Source of the DNA: Asparagopsis taxiformis
Taxonomy: Eukaryota; Rhodophyta; Florideophyceae; Bonnemaisoniales; Bonnemaisoniaceae
Reading direction: 5' to 3'
NCBI GenBank assembly: GCA_030407315.1
Contig: JALQPE010002126.1
Span: 21,366-85,365, forward strand
Length of the DNA: 64,000 bases
The translations under genes and the position numbers were made by a program. Shown in pieces: positions 32,435 through 43,804 of the stretch. Below the pieces are notes generated by a model. It saw nothing but the letters and a program-made list of their open reading frames with translations, had not been told where the DNA came from and made no database searches. The number at the start of each line of letters is the position of its first letter. Position 1 is the first letter of the stretch.

Positions 32435-33635
32435 GTTGAAGGTGTGTAGGAGTCTCGCCAGAGTCTAAGATATAGGACGAGGAAGATGGAGTATTTATTG
32501 TGCTTGAGGAGTGAGTCTCTGATGGTGAGTGCTGGGGTATAGATGGTTGAGGTGTCTGAGGTAGTTGGTAGATCTCAGGTGGGGATGGTGGATGCTCAGT
32601 GGGGTGATTCTGACTTTTATCTGGGGCTATTGGGAATGGCGGGTATGGGCAGTGTGGTGCGGTGAGTGCTGCTTGAGCTCTGTGACGAATTCCTAATGGA
32701 GCATATTGTTGTCTCAGTAATTTTTGTCTTGTGATGCAATGCTCGGTTCGGTGTGTTGGAGAGCCATGTAGAGTGCACCATGTGCCTTGATGACCTGGAG
32801 GAGGTGGGATGGGGTTGTTGATATTGATTGGAGTACGTGTGCCTGGATTTCGGAATTTGTATGGTGGTGGGTAGTTGCGAACTGGTTGGCGGTACATGGT
32901 TTGATGATATGGGTGAGGCATTGGTAAGAGGAGGTTGAGAGGGACTGTGGAGGTGGATTGGTGTTGGTGATGGTTAGATGGGCGTTCTGGAATAGGGAGG
33001 GATGGGCTTGCTTTCTCATGTTCAAGGAGCATACTGAAGACTAGGTCTAGGCTGGGTCTTCTGCCTTCATGGAAGTTGTGAAAGTTTGCCAGATTTTGTA
33101 GTAGCGGTGCCCACTGTGGGATGTGATACAACCCGTTGAGAACGAATTGGACCGTTGTTTGCTCGTCGTCAATGTTAGGGAAAGCCGATTGTAGCATAAT
33201 ATTGCGGAGCTCTGAGTGTCGGTCTATGTATGTCTGTATGTTGTCCACTGCGTTGTGTTTAAGTTGTTCCGCTCTCCTTCGTAGACTGGCTTCTGATTGT
33301 TGTGGTGGTACTGTGGATAGTTTGTCCTTGATGTGGTTGTATAGGGTGGGGGTGGGACTGTTGAGTATTGTGGGACTCAAAGTGGAGATGATATCTTGTG
33401 ATATGTTTGGTAAGACCAAGAGGCTGGCTAGTGCCATTTTTCGCTTGTGATCTTGTCGTTCCTGTGGGTCTGTGGGAGCAGTGGGCATGGGACCTGTGAC
33501 ATAATTGGTTAGATCGTGTAGTGTGGCGTGGTTGTCGATGGTGTGGCACCATTGTATGAGGCTGGTTCGGGTAAGGACGGGGACATGGAAATCGGGGATT
33601 TGTTTTGTTGTTGATGGGTCGGTAGGATGAGACAT
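32187..33635 (-). pseudogene. copia-2 gag and start of protease
   Basis: From an ATG at 33635 the frame encodes a Gag-like region (HDLTNYVTGPMP, LASLLVLPNISQDIIST, YIDRHSELRNIMLQSAF, VQFVLNGLYHIPQW). A Cys/His pair CTLHGSPTHRTEHC has zinc-knuckle-like spacing but is not canonical. Next comes a protease active-site YILDSGETPTHL. The true frame appears to switch by +1 near 32440. The first Gag half resembles copia-1 Gag in organisation (YISTHASLRDRMI versus YIDRHSELRNIML), so the two families are distant relatives. Confidence 0.8.
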
Positions 33636-33854
33636 GGAGAATGGTTTGGGGCGAGGGGAATTTGGGGGTTCGATAAGGTGTTGGCTTGATTGTTTAGAGG
33701 AAAGAGATTGGAGTTCGAGCTGTCGTTGTCTTTGCTGAGAATATCGTTGGCGACGAATGTCGCGTGCGGTGGGGTTGGTTGGGATCGGTATGGTGTCGGT
33801 AAGGTGTCGCCGCGTTCTGGAGATGGGTGGGAGGGGAAGAGTTGTTGGGCTAGC

Positions 33855-33874
33855 CAGCGCCTGGGCTCATAACC
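33855..33874 (-). promoter_or_regulatory. copia-2 primer-binding site, internal tRNA-Met type
   Basis: After the LTR end ATCAACA the minus strand reads GGTTATGAGCCCAGGCGCTG. Its complement CAGCGCCTGGGCTCATAACC matches a Met-tRNA anticodon arm with CAT anticodon in loop CTCATAA. The long, specific match makes this a confident half-tRNA primer site. Confidence 0.8.
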
Positions 33875-34006
33875 TGTTGATCATGAGGATGAATGAGATC
33901 GATACATCTTTCGTTCATGCGAATGGCGTCGTCGCCGAGCTTAAATACTGTTCTAAGTGTGTACTGTAATGCGTAAAAGGTGTAATAGTTGTATGATCAT
34001 CCGACA
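33875..34006 (-). repeat. copia-2 5' LTR, 132 bp
   Basis: Identical to 23523-23654. It is followed by GGGAC, the second copy of the target duplication. Confidence 0.92.
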
Positions 34007-34011
34007 GGGAC

Positions 34012-34282
34012 GAAATCGCGCGCTGCTGGCATCGAATATACACGTGTATCTGAGGGAGGACGAGGCACTGGAACTTATTGACGATATCTCGCGACCGATC
34101 CGGATCAATGGACCTAGCTGTATGGTCCGTGTCGCAGCTATCTACTGTAATTCGCTCGACCCGCCGTCCGGGAGAGCCGGCCGTCGGTGAGTCGCTCGCT
34201 TGTGTAGGTTACTATATCTACCCGCCGTCCCCTTTACCGCTCTACTTTCCAGATAAGAGATTATGGAATTATTGAGTACGTA
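34012..34282. other. pre-insertion flank of the NLR locus
   Basis: This DNA was adjacent to 23522 before copia-2 inserted. It contains the shared segment at 34020-34075 (see 7104-7160). It ends where the Plavaka-like element begins at 34283. On the plus strand an open frame crosses the old junction, but it overlaps the NLR promoter and is not convincing as a gene. Confidence 0.55.
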
Positions 34283-34407
34283 TGTGTTTTCGGAAGTGGA
34301 CGCGGACGTCCAGTCTCTCTAGTACGGGTCCTAGTCGGCCCCGAGATTTACTAGAACAAATGAACGTCCGCGTCCAAAAAAAAATAAAAAATTTTTGGAT
34401 GCGGACG

Positions 34408-34579
34408 TCCACTTTCTCTAGTACATATGGCGGAATACTAGGACCCGACATCCACTTTCTCTAGTACATATGGCGGAATACTAGGGCCCGACATCCACTT
34501 TCTCTAGTACGTTTGGCGGAATACTAGGACCCGACATCCACTTTCTCTAGTACATATGGCGGAATACTAGGACCCGACA
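34408..34579 (+). repeat. 43-bp tandem repeat, 4 copies
   Basis: The unit starts TCCACTTTCTCTAGTACATA and ends GGACCCGACA, with four consecutive units. Copy 2 of the element has six (44956-45213). Confidence 0.92.
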
Positions 34580-34707
34580 TCCAGTATACAATATATCAGC
34601 GAAAACCGGGAGGGAAGAAATTGCAGCGGATGGTAAATTCAGGGCCCATATCGGACCGTATTTTATTCTCTCATTTACGAAACTGCTGGTATACAATACG
34701 TCTCTCT

Positions 34708-34827
34708 AGAATAGGAAATAAATACCCGGTTAGAATAGGAAATACGTATCCAGCCAGAATACGGAATATGTATCCAGTCAGAATACGGAATATGTATCCA
34801 GCCAGAATATGAAATACATATCCAGCC
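34708..34827 (+). repeat. 24-bp tandem repeat, 5 copies
   Basis: Units of AGAATACGGAATATGTATCC plus four bases, with partial degeneracy. Copy 2 of the element carries seven full units (45342-45509). Confidence 0.9.
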
Positions 34828-36111
34828 AGAATACAAAATACCTGTCAGCATATCGTCGATCACCCATCTCCCTCACTATCGCGTTCCTACCATCCGAACG
34901 CCATGTACCACCATCCGCAAATACTTCAAGAACCCTCACGACCTAGATTACAAAAATCCGCTCCTTCCCAATTCCATCCCCGCTTTCCTCGACACCACCC
35001 CAGCCCATTAAATCATCAAGACATCAAACACGAACATGGTCAGCAAAATCTTACACCACTTGAAACCCACTCTCACTTCTATCGTATGCCCCAAAATATA
35101 CACATACCAGAAACACCTCACAGCTTCATTCCCCATCTTCCTACATCCCTTCTTCACTCTCCTTCAGTCCTGCCGTTCCTGCTTCACCACTCCTGCATCA
35201 CATACAAAACATCAAAATCAACCACAACAGTCAGATTCAAAAGCAACGCTTACCACGACAGATATCCTAGAAACTCCCTTACTTACCTCTCATCCATCCT
35301 ACACACAATACAAACCATGATCCAAAAACCTTGCAATGAATAATAATCATAGTCAGCAGTCCATATCTTCGCAAAGCACATCTTGGCACTCAATGAAACT
35401 TACCTTCCGTCATCAACATTCCTGCATCATCTATACAACATCGGAATCAACCACAACAGTCAGACTCAAAACCAACCTCCCCTCGCAGCATACTTTCAAA
35501 ACTTCACGTACCTCTCTTCCATCCTCCGCTCAATACACACCATGAGTCAAAAGGCTTGCAAGGAAAAATATCGCATCAACGGAAATAGTCAGACTCAAAA
35601 CCACGCTTCCCTCAATGCATACCCTCAAGATTCGCGCACGTACCTTCGTCCATCCTCTACACTAAACAAAGCAAAGGCGGTCAAAGAATCTCAGTCGGTG
35701 ATGAGGGCGGAGTGGAGCCTGCGGCGTCGACCGGACAGCTTTCAGCGTCCGCTTAAGTCTTGCTGTGCATACTCGAAATCATCGCCGGCAGTGAGATTGA
35801 GTATGGCCCAAGCCATGGTCTCTGATTCCCCGAACAATGAGATCCGGATCGAGAACAACGAATATAAACATATAATCATATATATGAGAATCCATTTTGC
35901 TTTCATTACATGATCCGTGGCATATCCGCTGTAAAGCACATTCAGATTCCACGAAGTTTGGAAATAAAAAAGTTTATTATTACAAATGAATTAATTGAAA
36001 ATTCATGTCCCAGGGCAGTCGTTCGTCCTTCCATGCACACGTTGCCAGCACGCAATGTGATGTAACAGTTGGAAATGATTGAACTCTCGGTTAAATTCCA
36101 CCGTTGGGATG

Positions 36112-36774
36112 TGTAGTATACGTGGCAATTCCGAAATTGCAAATATTTACGTTTTCCGCGGAATTCGAATTTCGGCGGATACGACCGGCGACAGCAATGC
36201 ACGAACATTGCTGGCGCATGCGCGCGCGCAACCGGCACACGTGTGCAACGAACGTATTGGCAACGGCCAACGGACCAACGGGTCCCTACGTGTGACCCAC
36301 AAGGTCCTTTCCCATTGGGGGACGTTACGAGCAGTGTTTACACTGTAAAGCGATGCCATCGTGGCCATATAGGTATTGGCATCGTGCCGGGAGGGAAAGG
36401 GGACAAGACAACGATCGAGCAACGGATCTAGTCTACGACTGACTTCTACGTTCTACGTTTACGTTTTGCCTAACGAGGCTTCGTCTCCGTCGAGCTGCGT
36501 ACTCCCTACCCATCGCCGCACGTAAGGCTGATTGCGTGTAGTGCCTCCGGGCTTGGTTGAGAGCGCCTCCGGTGACGTACCACCTCGTGTGCTAACGTAA
36601 TCCTCGCGTGGATTGTTGCGTCGTGACGCTCGTGTCTACTCGCTAACCTATCTCTACCGTTCTACCTAACATACAGTCAAAACACCAGCGGGTGGACTGC
36701 TCGTTTCGTTTCGTAAGGACAGCGTGTCCACTGGCTCGTACCAGCTACTACGTCTAACGAACTATCGTTCCACA
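36112..36774 (+). repeat. Ty3-2 copy C 5' LTR, 663 bp
   Basis: TGTAGTATACGTGGCAATTC at the start and GTTCCACA at the end. It is the reverse complement of the LTR at 3541-4201. The left flank ends GGATG, the likely target duplication. Confidence 0.92.
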
Positions 36775-36775
36775 C

Positions 36776-36793
36776 TGGTCTCTCGACCTAGAA
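36776..36793 (+). promoter_or_regulatory. Ty3-2 copy C primer-binding site
   Basis: TGGTCTCTCGACCTAGAA, one base inside the LTR. Same as copy A. The donor tRNA is not identified. Confidence 0.75.
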
Positions 36794-37056
36794 GTTGCTA
36801 CGAGCATAACGACAACCAACGAGGTTGAGCTCTTTTACGTTAACGAAAAGCTACGTGCTACAGACGACGGTCTATGAATTACGCTGTGTCGAATTCCAGC
36901 GCGTCGCCCAGGCAACCGTTGCCAACGTCAGCGGACGCCGAAGCCGACGTGGCCTTGTCAGCAGAAGCGATCTTCGCGACTGATCGATCTATCCCGCCGG
37001 ATATCGAGGCGATCGGCCAGCTACCACGTACGGTAAGCCCGTTTGAGTCCGTGAGT

Positions 37057-39275
37057 ATGGACCCCGCAACGCGCGGTCAGCTCAACGAAGGGAACGTGAC
37101 TCCCACGGCACTACGTGTAGTGTACGAAGACCTTCGAGGTCACATCGAAAGGGCGAGCGACGCGGCCGTCGACGAAGCCGTAAGGCAGAGACTCGGAGTC
37201 TCGGAGCGCGAAGCTCGTGCGTTACGTGAACGCTCAGCGACCCTCGAACGGGAAAACGAAGATTACGAAACCGCCTCTCCGCCGTGGAGGGAAGACTCGA
37301 CTCGTTTGTCGTAGTATTCAACGAAATCGTCGCCGGACGTTCCGCTCCGCCGAGCGGAAGCGATCCGAATTACGAAGGCTCGCGCGCCTATAACTCGCAA
37401 TCCTCCCCGGCCGTTCCGGGAGGATACCCACCAACACCCGGTCCGACGACCCCGACAACGTACGGAAGGGGGGCGACAGTGCAACGAGCCATCGCCAACC
37501 CCGACGAGACGCCACGAAGGCAATTACGTTTTAACGATACGCCAGACCACGCGCGGTCGGCGGACGCAGCACGAGCTGCGCAATTCGATACGAGAGCTCC
37601 CCCGCCACGTGAAACGTACATTCCGTGGCTGGGTACGTTCGGCACGACGGACACGCGAGTCCACGAAAACGAACGTGCCGACGCGGTACGCTTACCAGGG
37701 AACGCCCTCGGACCCGTTTGCCACGCGTTGGCAGAGCACACGACAATGCTCGACGCATTTGCGAACGTGGTGTCGTACCGCATGTACCGACTTAACGATG
37801 TACGTGAACATCTCTACGTGAACGAGAGTCAAAGCGTACATAAGCTCAAACGTGAGCTGGAGGGACTTTTCCCTACGTTAAAGCCGTTCTCCGGCCGGAA
37901 TCCGATTACGTTACTCGGATTCCTCGCCCAAATACGTGATGGGTTCAGCACACTCGGAGTGTGCGAGGGAGTGGCAGTACGTGCGCTGCACTTCTTCCTC
38001 GAAGGGGACGCCCGACGGTTCTACGATTCCCAGTGTACGACTGGCGTGATCACGACTGATCCGACGAAGAGGTTCTCGTGGCCTCACGTAATCAACGCGT
38101 TGATCAAACGATACCTGCAAGACGACGTGCTGCAGGAGGCCTACGAAAAGGTCACGATGATCACGCAGAGTCCTAACGAGGACGAGAATCAGTACGCTGA
38201 TAGACTCGACACCGCCACGCGGGCGTGTAACTACGTGTTTACGGATCGACTCCTCGTTCACCACTACGTACGTGGTTTGCTGCCCTCGACGCGGGCAGCC
38301 GTGACGGAACGACTCCGGTCACTCCCCGAACGAGAGAGGAACGACCTCACCGTTGTGAGACGATTGGCGACGGCCGAAGGAACGACCTTCCGTGCACGTA
38401 CGGCAGCTGTCGCGTCAGCCGCGAAACCGAAAGTGCGGTTTCCGGTGAAGCCTACGTTGGCTATTTCCGACCACGAGTCGAGGAAGTTCGCGGACTACGA
38501 TGAGTCCGCGTACTTACGTAATGAACGGGCTAGCGAGCCCAGTTACCACGATGGTAACCCGAACATCCCCGCGAGGGACGACGACGACGTGTCGCTCGCT
38601 GCGGTTCACGTTGCCGAGAATTTGGAGGCGATCCTCTTCACGAACGGGCCGCCGCCCAACGATACGAAAACGGCAAACGAAAAGCCGGACGAGCTCGAAG
38701 CTCGATTGAACCGTCCATGCGAGGACGTGCCGAAGCTCACGAGCGAGCAGACGCAATTGGCGCACTCCGTAATCCCGAATGATTACTGGACGCTGTCGTG
38801 TTGGTCATGCCGCGAAGATGGCCACTCGACGTTTACGTGTCCGCGTCTGACGCCAGATCAACGGATCTTTTTCGCGTACAAGTACTACCTCTTCCACGTG
38901 AAGAGCAACCTACGTCAGGCTGAGTACTTCCGCCAACGAATGGCCAAGCGTCACCAGGAACGACCTGGCGAGCGAGGGAACGTGACCCCGCGGAGGTACG
39001 GCACGCCGCCTACGATACTCCGAAACCCCAATCGTGACGGGGGAAGGCCCTTCGACAGGCGCCGCGGCGACTTTCGTAATGACCGACGTGACCCCCGCCC
39101 GTGGGCGAACGAACGAAATGGCCAGCGTAATGGCCGCAGCGGAGTCTACGTGACGACCTCCGCTGACGAAACACCACTCGAGGTGGAAACGAGTCACGAT
39201 GACGAACGAGCTTCGTGGGCTCACGACGACGACGTGTCGAACGGCCCCGCGCCGGAAAACGACCAGGCGATGTAG
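37057..39275 (+). pseudogene. Ty3-2 copy C gag, one apparent frameshift
   Basis: The likely start is MDPATRG at 37057, as in copy A. The N-terminus is a Glu/Arg-rich coiled coil (REARALRERSATLEREN) that changes frame by -1 near 37265 and continues as RNRLSAVEGRLDSFVVVFN. The capsid-like region follows (LYVNESQSVHKLKRELEGLFPTLK and LGVCEGVAVRALHFFLEGDARRFYD in pieces). A zinc knuckle CWSCREDGHSTFTC (C-x2-C-x4-H-x4-C) lies near 38800. The stop is at 39275, 61 bp into the overlapping pol frame. Upstream, a 5-bp deletion relative to copy A (near 36850) removes the longer open frame that copy A has. Confidence 0.82.
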
Positions 39276-42200
39276 GTCACGAGCCACCCACATCGCCTGA
39301 ACCCTTACGTAAAAGGGGGACGACCGACGTCGATGATTGGTCCTCCGCAGGCTCACCGATGAACGAGAGTTACGTAAAGCTCACGGCCGCGAAGGCCAAC
39401 TCGAGTCACACGACACCCGACGTGGGGGAAGAAACGAAGTCCGACGGGACAAACGAACCTCACACGAAGAGGAAGTCTCGCAGACGAGCGAGACGCGCTA
39501 CCCGGAAGCACGACGCTTCCGAGCGCGAGAAAGCCAAACACGCGGCTTATACGAAGCGTGTCGACGCAAAAGAAGCCATACGGGCTCACGCGGTGAAGCG
39601 ACGAACCGCTAACGAAGACGTAGACCGCGCGCCGGTCAGGACCGAACCGTTGGTCCTCGACGGGCATACGTGTCTACTTGCGTCGAAGCACTATATCGTG
39701 TCCGGAACGATCGGACTAGACCTCAACGTGATGAGGGCGATTACCATCGCGATGGATACGTGCAGCGGCTACAACTTGATACGAACAAGTTTACTACCCT
39801 ACGACTGGGTCGACCGCTGTCTACGTGACGAAGAGCTACCGAAGCTCGGAGACGCCAACGGGCGACGTTTGCCTATCGAAGGCGCCATCCTGCTTCGTGT
39901 CAGGTTGGGGAACTCGCTGTTCCGCGTAAAATTCTTCGTAGCCAACACGCTGGCTGTTCCCGTTATAATGGGCACGTCGTTCATGTCGAAGCATGTCGAT
40001 GCTATACGCTGTCGAGCGCAGACAATCGACCTCCATCGGGGGGATACGATACCCATTATCGCGGAGGGCGATACGACGACTCCGTACGAGGAGGGGGAAG
40101 AGACGAACCCAAACGTGGAACACCCGAAACACCGCGAGCGTAACGCGGCCTCGAATAGGCCGAGCCGAACGTTCTCGGTTCGCCTGACGAAGTACACGCG
40201 TGTACCGGCGATGTCGCAACGGACCGTCAACGTGACGACGGACGCGACCGGACTCGTGTTCCTCGAACCGAAAGCGTCGGTGCAATTCCGGCATGGGCTG
40301 CGCATAGCCAACGGAGTGGTCGACGTAGGACCGAGAGAGACGTTCTCTATTATCGTGTCGAACTTCACGAAGAAGGACCGCGATTTGCCGAAAGGCGCAA
40401 CGATTGCGTACGCGGTACGCTCCCCGTTGGGAATCGTCCCACTCAAGCGTGAGGGCGGCGAAGCCCTCGCGAAGGTTTTGAACCTACCGCTAGTCGACGC
40501 GACGACGCGGACAACTACGAACGGGTTGGGCGACGAAACGCCAGACCCGTTGGTCAACGAAAAGGGGAACGACCCCGCCACGGATTGGCAGTCGACAATC
40601 GATTTGTCGCACCTCGACGACGAGGATTTACGAAAGCGCATCAACGAGATGCTAGCTACACATTCGTCAATGTGGACGAGCGGACGCCTCGGCGAAATCA
40701 ATGCTACGGAGCATCGAATCGAACTCGAACCGGGCACGCGGCCCATACGTTCAATGCCCTATCGTCAGGGTCCGGCTTTACGTACGATAGCCGAGGAGCA
40801 GATCACGAAGATGCTCAACGAAGGGGTTATCGAACCCGCGTCCAGCGAATGGGCGTCACCAATCGTGTTGGTGCCGAAGAAGGACGGATCCTTACGCTTC
40901 TGTGTCGATTACAGGCGTTTGAACGCGAAAACGATCGCTGATTCGTACCCGCTTCCTCGTATGGAAGACTGCCTCGATTCGCTTGGCGACGCCGCCATTT
41001 TCACGACACTCGATTGTAACGCCGGTTACTGGCAAGTGCCCGTCTCCGCCGAGGACCGTGATAAGACAACGTTTACGTCTTTCATGGGAACGTATCGCTA
41101 CGTGCGAATGCCATTCGGGCTACGAAATGCCCCCGCTACGTTTCAGCGGACGTTGGACATCATCCTCTCCGGAGTACGTTGGCAATCGTGCCTGGTCTAC
41201 TTAGACGACGTAATCGTCTTTTCGAAAGACCTCGAGTCTCACCTGGGTCACGTTGACCAGGTGCTTTCCCTGCTACGCGCAGCGGGAGTAACGTTAAAGC
41301 TCACGAAGTGCTCGTTCTTTCAACCACGAGTTGACTACCTGGGGCACGTGATCACCCCAGGGAAGCTGCACGTTGCAGCACGGAACAAGGAAGCCTTTCG
41401 TACGGATACGTTCCCACGAGACAAGACGCAATGTCGATCGTTTTTGGGCGCGGCCAACGTTTACCGCCGTTTCGTAAAGGCGTATGCCGAGATCGCTCGG
41501 CCACTCAACACGATGTTGAAGAAGGACGCTTCCCCCGATTGGACGAACCCAACGGACACGCAAACGAGTGCGTTCGAAACGTTGAAGACAATACTGGTGT
41601 CGCCACCAGTATTGCACCTTCCGAAGGCGGGACGTCCGTTCATGATCGATACCGACGCGTCGGCGTATCAGCTGGGAGCTACGTTGCTCCAGCAGCAGAA
41701 CGAAGATTAACCCAACGAATGGGTGCCGATTGGGTACTGGTCGAAGACCCTTAACGAAACCGAACGCGGTTACTCGGCAACGGAGCGCGAGTGTTACTCC
41801 GTCGTCTGGGCGATAACGTCGCTCCGACCCTACGTAGAGGGTCAGCGGTTCACCGTCCGTACGGACCACGAAGCCTTACGTTGGCTGATGACGTTGACGG
41901 ACGCGTCCGGGCGACTACTACGATGGAGGCTACGCGTTGCCGAATTCGATTTCGAAGTCACGTACAGGCCTGGGCGCGTGCACCAGGTACCTGACGCTTT
42001 ATCACGTGTGATATCTACGTATGACGACGGTCGACCCGTCGACGATGACGTACCATCGTACGGGGACGCGGTCCTCGTGACGACTCGCAGTCGGCGACAG
42101 CCCACACGAAATGGGCAAGGACGAACGACGCCCGTGCGTAAAAAGGCAACGAATGCCAGGGGTCACGACGACCCGTCGAACGAGACTCGTGATGAACGAA

Positions 42201-43804
42201 CATCAGCCACGACGGCTGGCCACGACGGCCTCGAGTTCAACCGCGACGCGTCGCTCGATGACGTTCTTGACGAGGAACCGGATTTCCTCGACGAACAGCG
42301 CGCTGCTGAAGACGATTCGGCACGCGTGCCACCAGCTGACGTTCAGCTTCCCATTACGAGGGACGAGCTTATCGAAGCTCAACGCGAGGACGCGTTCTGT
42401 CAAACGATACTGACACGACAGTCCGAGACGCAGGACGCTGCATTCTTCGAAGGCCACGATGGCCTACTCCGACGCCGGAACCCTCACGATGAGGAACGTA
42501 CGCAAATCGTTGTGCCGGCTTCGTTACGGCCGCGGCTGCTGGAGTTAACGCACCACCACGTCCTCGCTGGACATCCCGGGCAAACACGTATGTACTATAC
42601 CCTACGGAGGACGTACTACTGGCCCGCGATGGCCGCCGACATCCACGCAACGGTACGAAACTGCGTTGGATGTGCGAAGAACCGCGTGAAGCTTCGCAAA
42701 CGGACGAACCCGTTACGTTTATTTCCGGCTACGGAGCCGCTGCGAGACCTATGTATCGACATACTAGGTCCGCTTACGAAGACCACGCGTGGTAACCGAT
42801 TTATCCTCGTGATAACGGACCGCTTCACGAAGCTGACTAGAGTCGTACCTCTACGAAATATCGATTCCGCCAACGTGGCGAGCGCGTTCGTCAACGCGTG
42901 GGTCTTCTCGTATGGACCCCCACGGACGCTCATAAGCGATAACGGAAAGCAGTTCGCTGCTAAGTTTTTCCAGCGCGTCTGTAACGAAATCGGCGTGACG
43001 AACGTCTTTACGTCGACGTACCACCCCCAAACGAACGGGCAGGTGGAGCGCTACAACAGGACGATCCTGGCGATGCTGCGCAATTACGTGAACGAAAACC
43101 AGAACGACTGGGATCGATACGCATCGGCGTTAACGTTTGCGTACAACACGCATGTGCATTCGAGCACGGGCACGACGCCCTTCGACTTGATTCTCACGAA
43201 CCCACCGCCACCGTTGGCGCTACACACGTCGGTAACGAACCGCGAACTACCCGACGGGGGAGGGCGAGCCACTTACGTTCGTGAGCTCGCCACAACGATG
43301 GATAACGCGTATCGAACGCTGAAGGCCGCGCAGGCACGTTATAAACGAAATTTCGACAAACGAGTCCGTGTCTCGAATCGAAACATCCGCGCGGGAGAAT
43401 ACGTATTCATCGACCCGACGGACGGGACCACGAAGGGCACGAAGCTCGGCAACCACGCGTTGGGACCGTTCCGCGTACTACGTAACGACGTACGAACGTT
43501 CGTCATCCAACGGGGAGACGTAGTTGAACGTGTCAACTCGCACCGCGTTGCGTACGCGCCAACGCCGGCGAACGCGCCCCCGCCGGAGCCATACGATGCC
43601 ACCGAGGCAGACCTCGACAAGAACCGCGACGGTCCAGCGTATGTAGTAGACGACCTACTCAACCACCGCGTGAACGAGGACGGAACGTTAGACTTCCTCG
43701 TGAAGTGGGTCGGGTATCGTAACCCTACGTGGGAACCCCGCCGGAACGTATCTGAAGAGAGCGTCTCTCGATACTTCGCACGCGTGCGACGATCAACAAC
43801 GTGA
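39215..43804 (+). pseudogene. Ty3-2 copy C pol with chromodomain, one stop codon
   Basis: The pol frame is -1 relative to gag, so expression probably needs a ribosomal frameshift. No canonical slippery heptamer is visible in the overlap. Order: aspartic protease (AMDTCSGYNLI near 39754, VIMGTSFM); RT (SPIVLVPKKDGSLRFCVDYRRLN in pieces, FTTLDCNAGYWQ, YLDDVIVF near 41205); RNase H (FMIDTDASAYQLG, TERECYSVV, PDALSRV). Integrase follows (HHHVLAGHPG...CVGC, DILGPLTKTT, LISDNGKQFA, NGQVERYNRT), then a C-terminal chromodomain (YVVDDLLNHR, FLVKWVGYRNPTWEP). The chromodomain targets insertion to specific chromatin in chromoviruses. A TAA at 41708-41710, AAA in copy D, interrupts RNase H. Otherwise it is open, so this copy is nearly intact. 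Confidence 0.92.

Larger units (their letters stand above)
23523..34006 (-). mobile_element. copia-2 retrotransposon, interrupted by copia-1
   Basis: Two identical 132-bp LTRs (23523-23654 and 33875-34006; TGTTGATC...CCGACA on the plus strand) are flanked by the 5-bp duplication GGGAC at 23518-23522 and 34007-34011. Coding runs leftward from 33635. Copia-1 (23713-28923) is inserted near the 3' end with its own duplication. It has separated the last 58 bp of copia-2 internal sequence and the 3' LTR from the rest. Confidence 0.92.
34283..36111 (+). mobile_element. Plavaka-like DNA transposon copy 1, 5' end
   Basis: It begins TGTGTTTTCGG followed by AGTGGACGCGGACGTCCA and matches 44831-46793 almost base for base, apart from tandem-repeat copy number. 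Both copies share inverted GGACGTCC/GGACGCGG motifs, a 43-bp array, a 24-bp array and degenerate copies of a longer repeat (near 35200, 35430 and 35590). Copy 2 leads directly into a transposase gene, which identifies this as the subterminal region of that element. It is cut at 36111 by Ty3-2 copy C after GGGATG. In copy 2 the same sequence continues as TCAGCTGG. Confidence 0.65.

Noticed and set aside
34903..35343. 146-codon ORF found identically at 45585-46025
   Set aside because: Identity is explained by the duplicated element end. The sequence is made of degenerate subterminal repeats and looks non-coding.
39215..39275. Canonical -1 slippery heptamer in the Ty3-2 gag-pol overlap
   Set aside because: GGAAAAC is present but does not fit the X XXY YYZ rule in the gag frame. 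A frameshift is likely, but its site is not identified.
39799..40746. 315-codon minus-strand ORF opposite Ty3-2 pol, repeated at 56905-57852
   Set aside because: It is exactly antisense to the conserved pol frame in both copies. Its conservation follows from pol, and it has no domain of its own.
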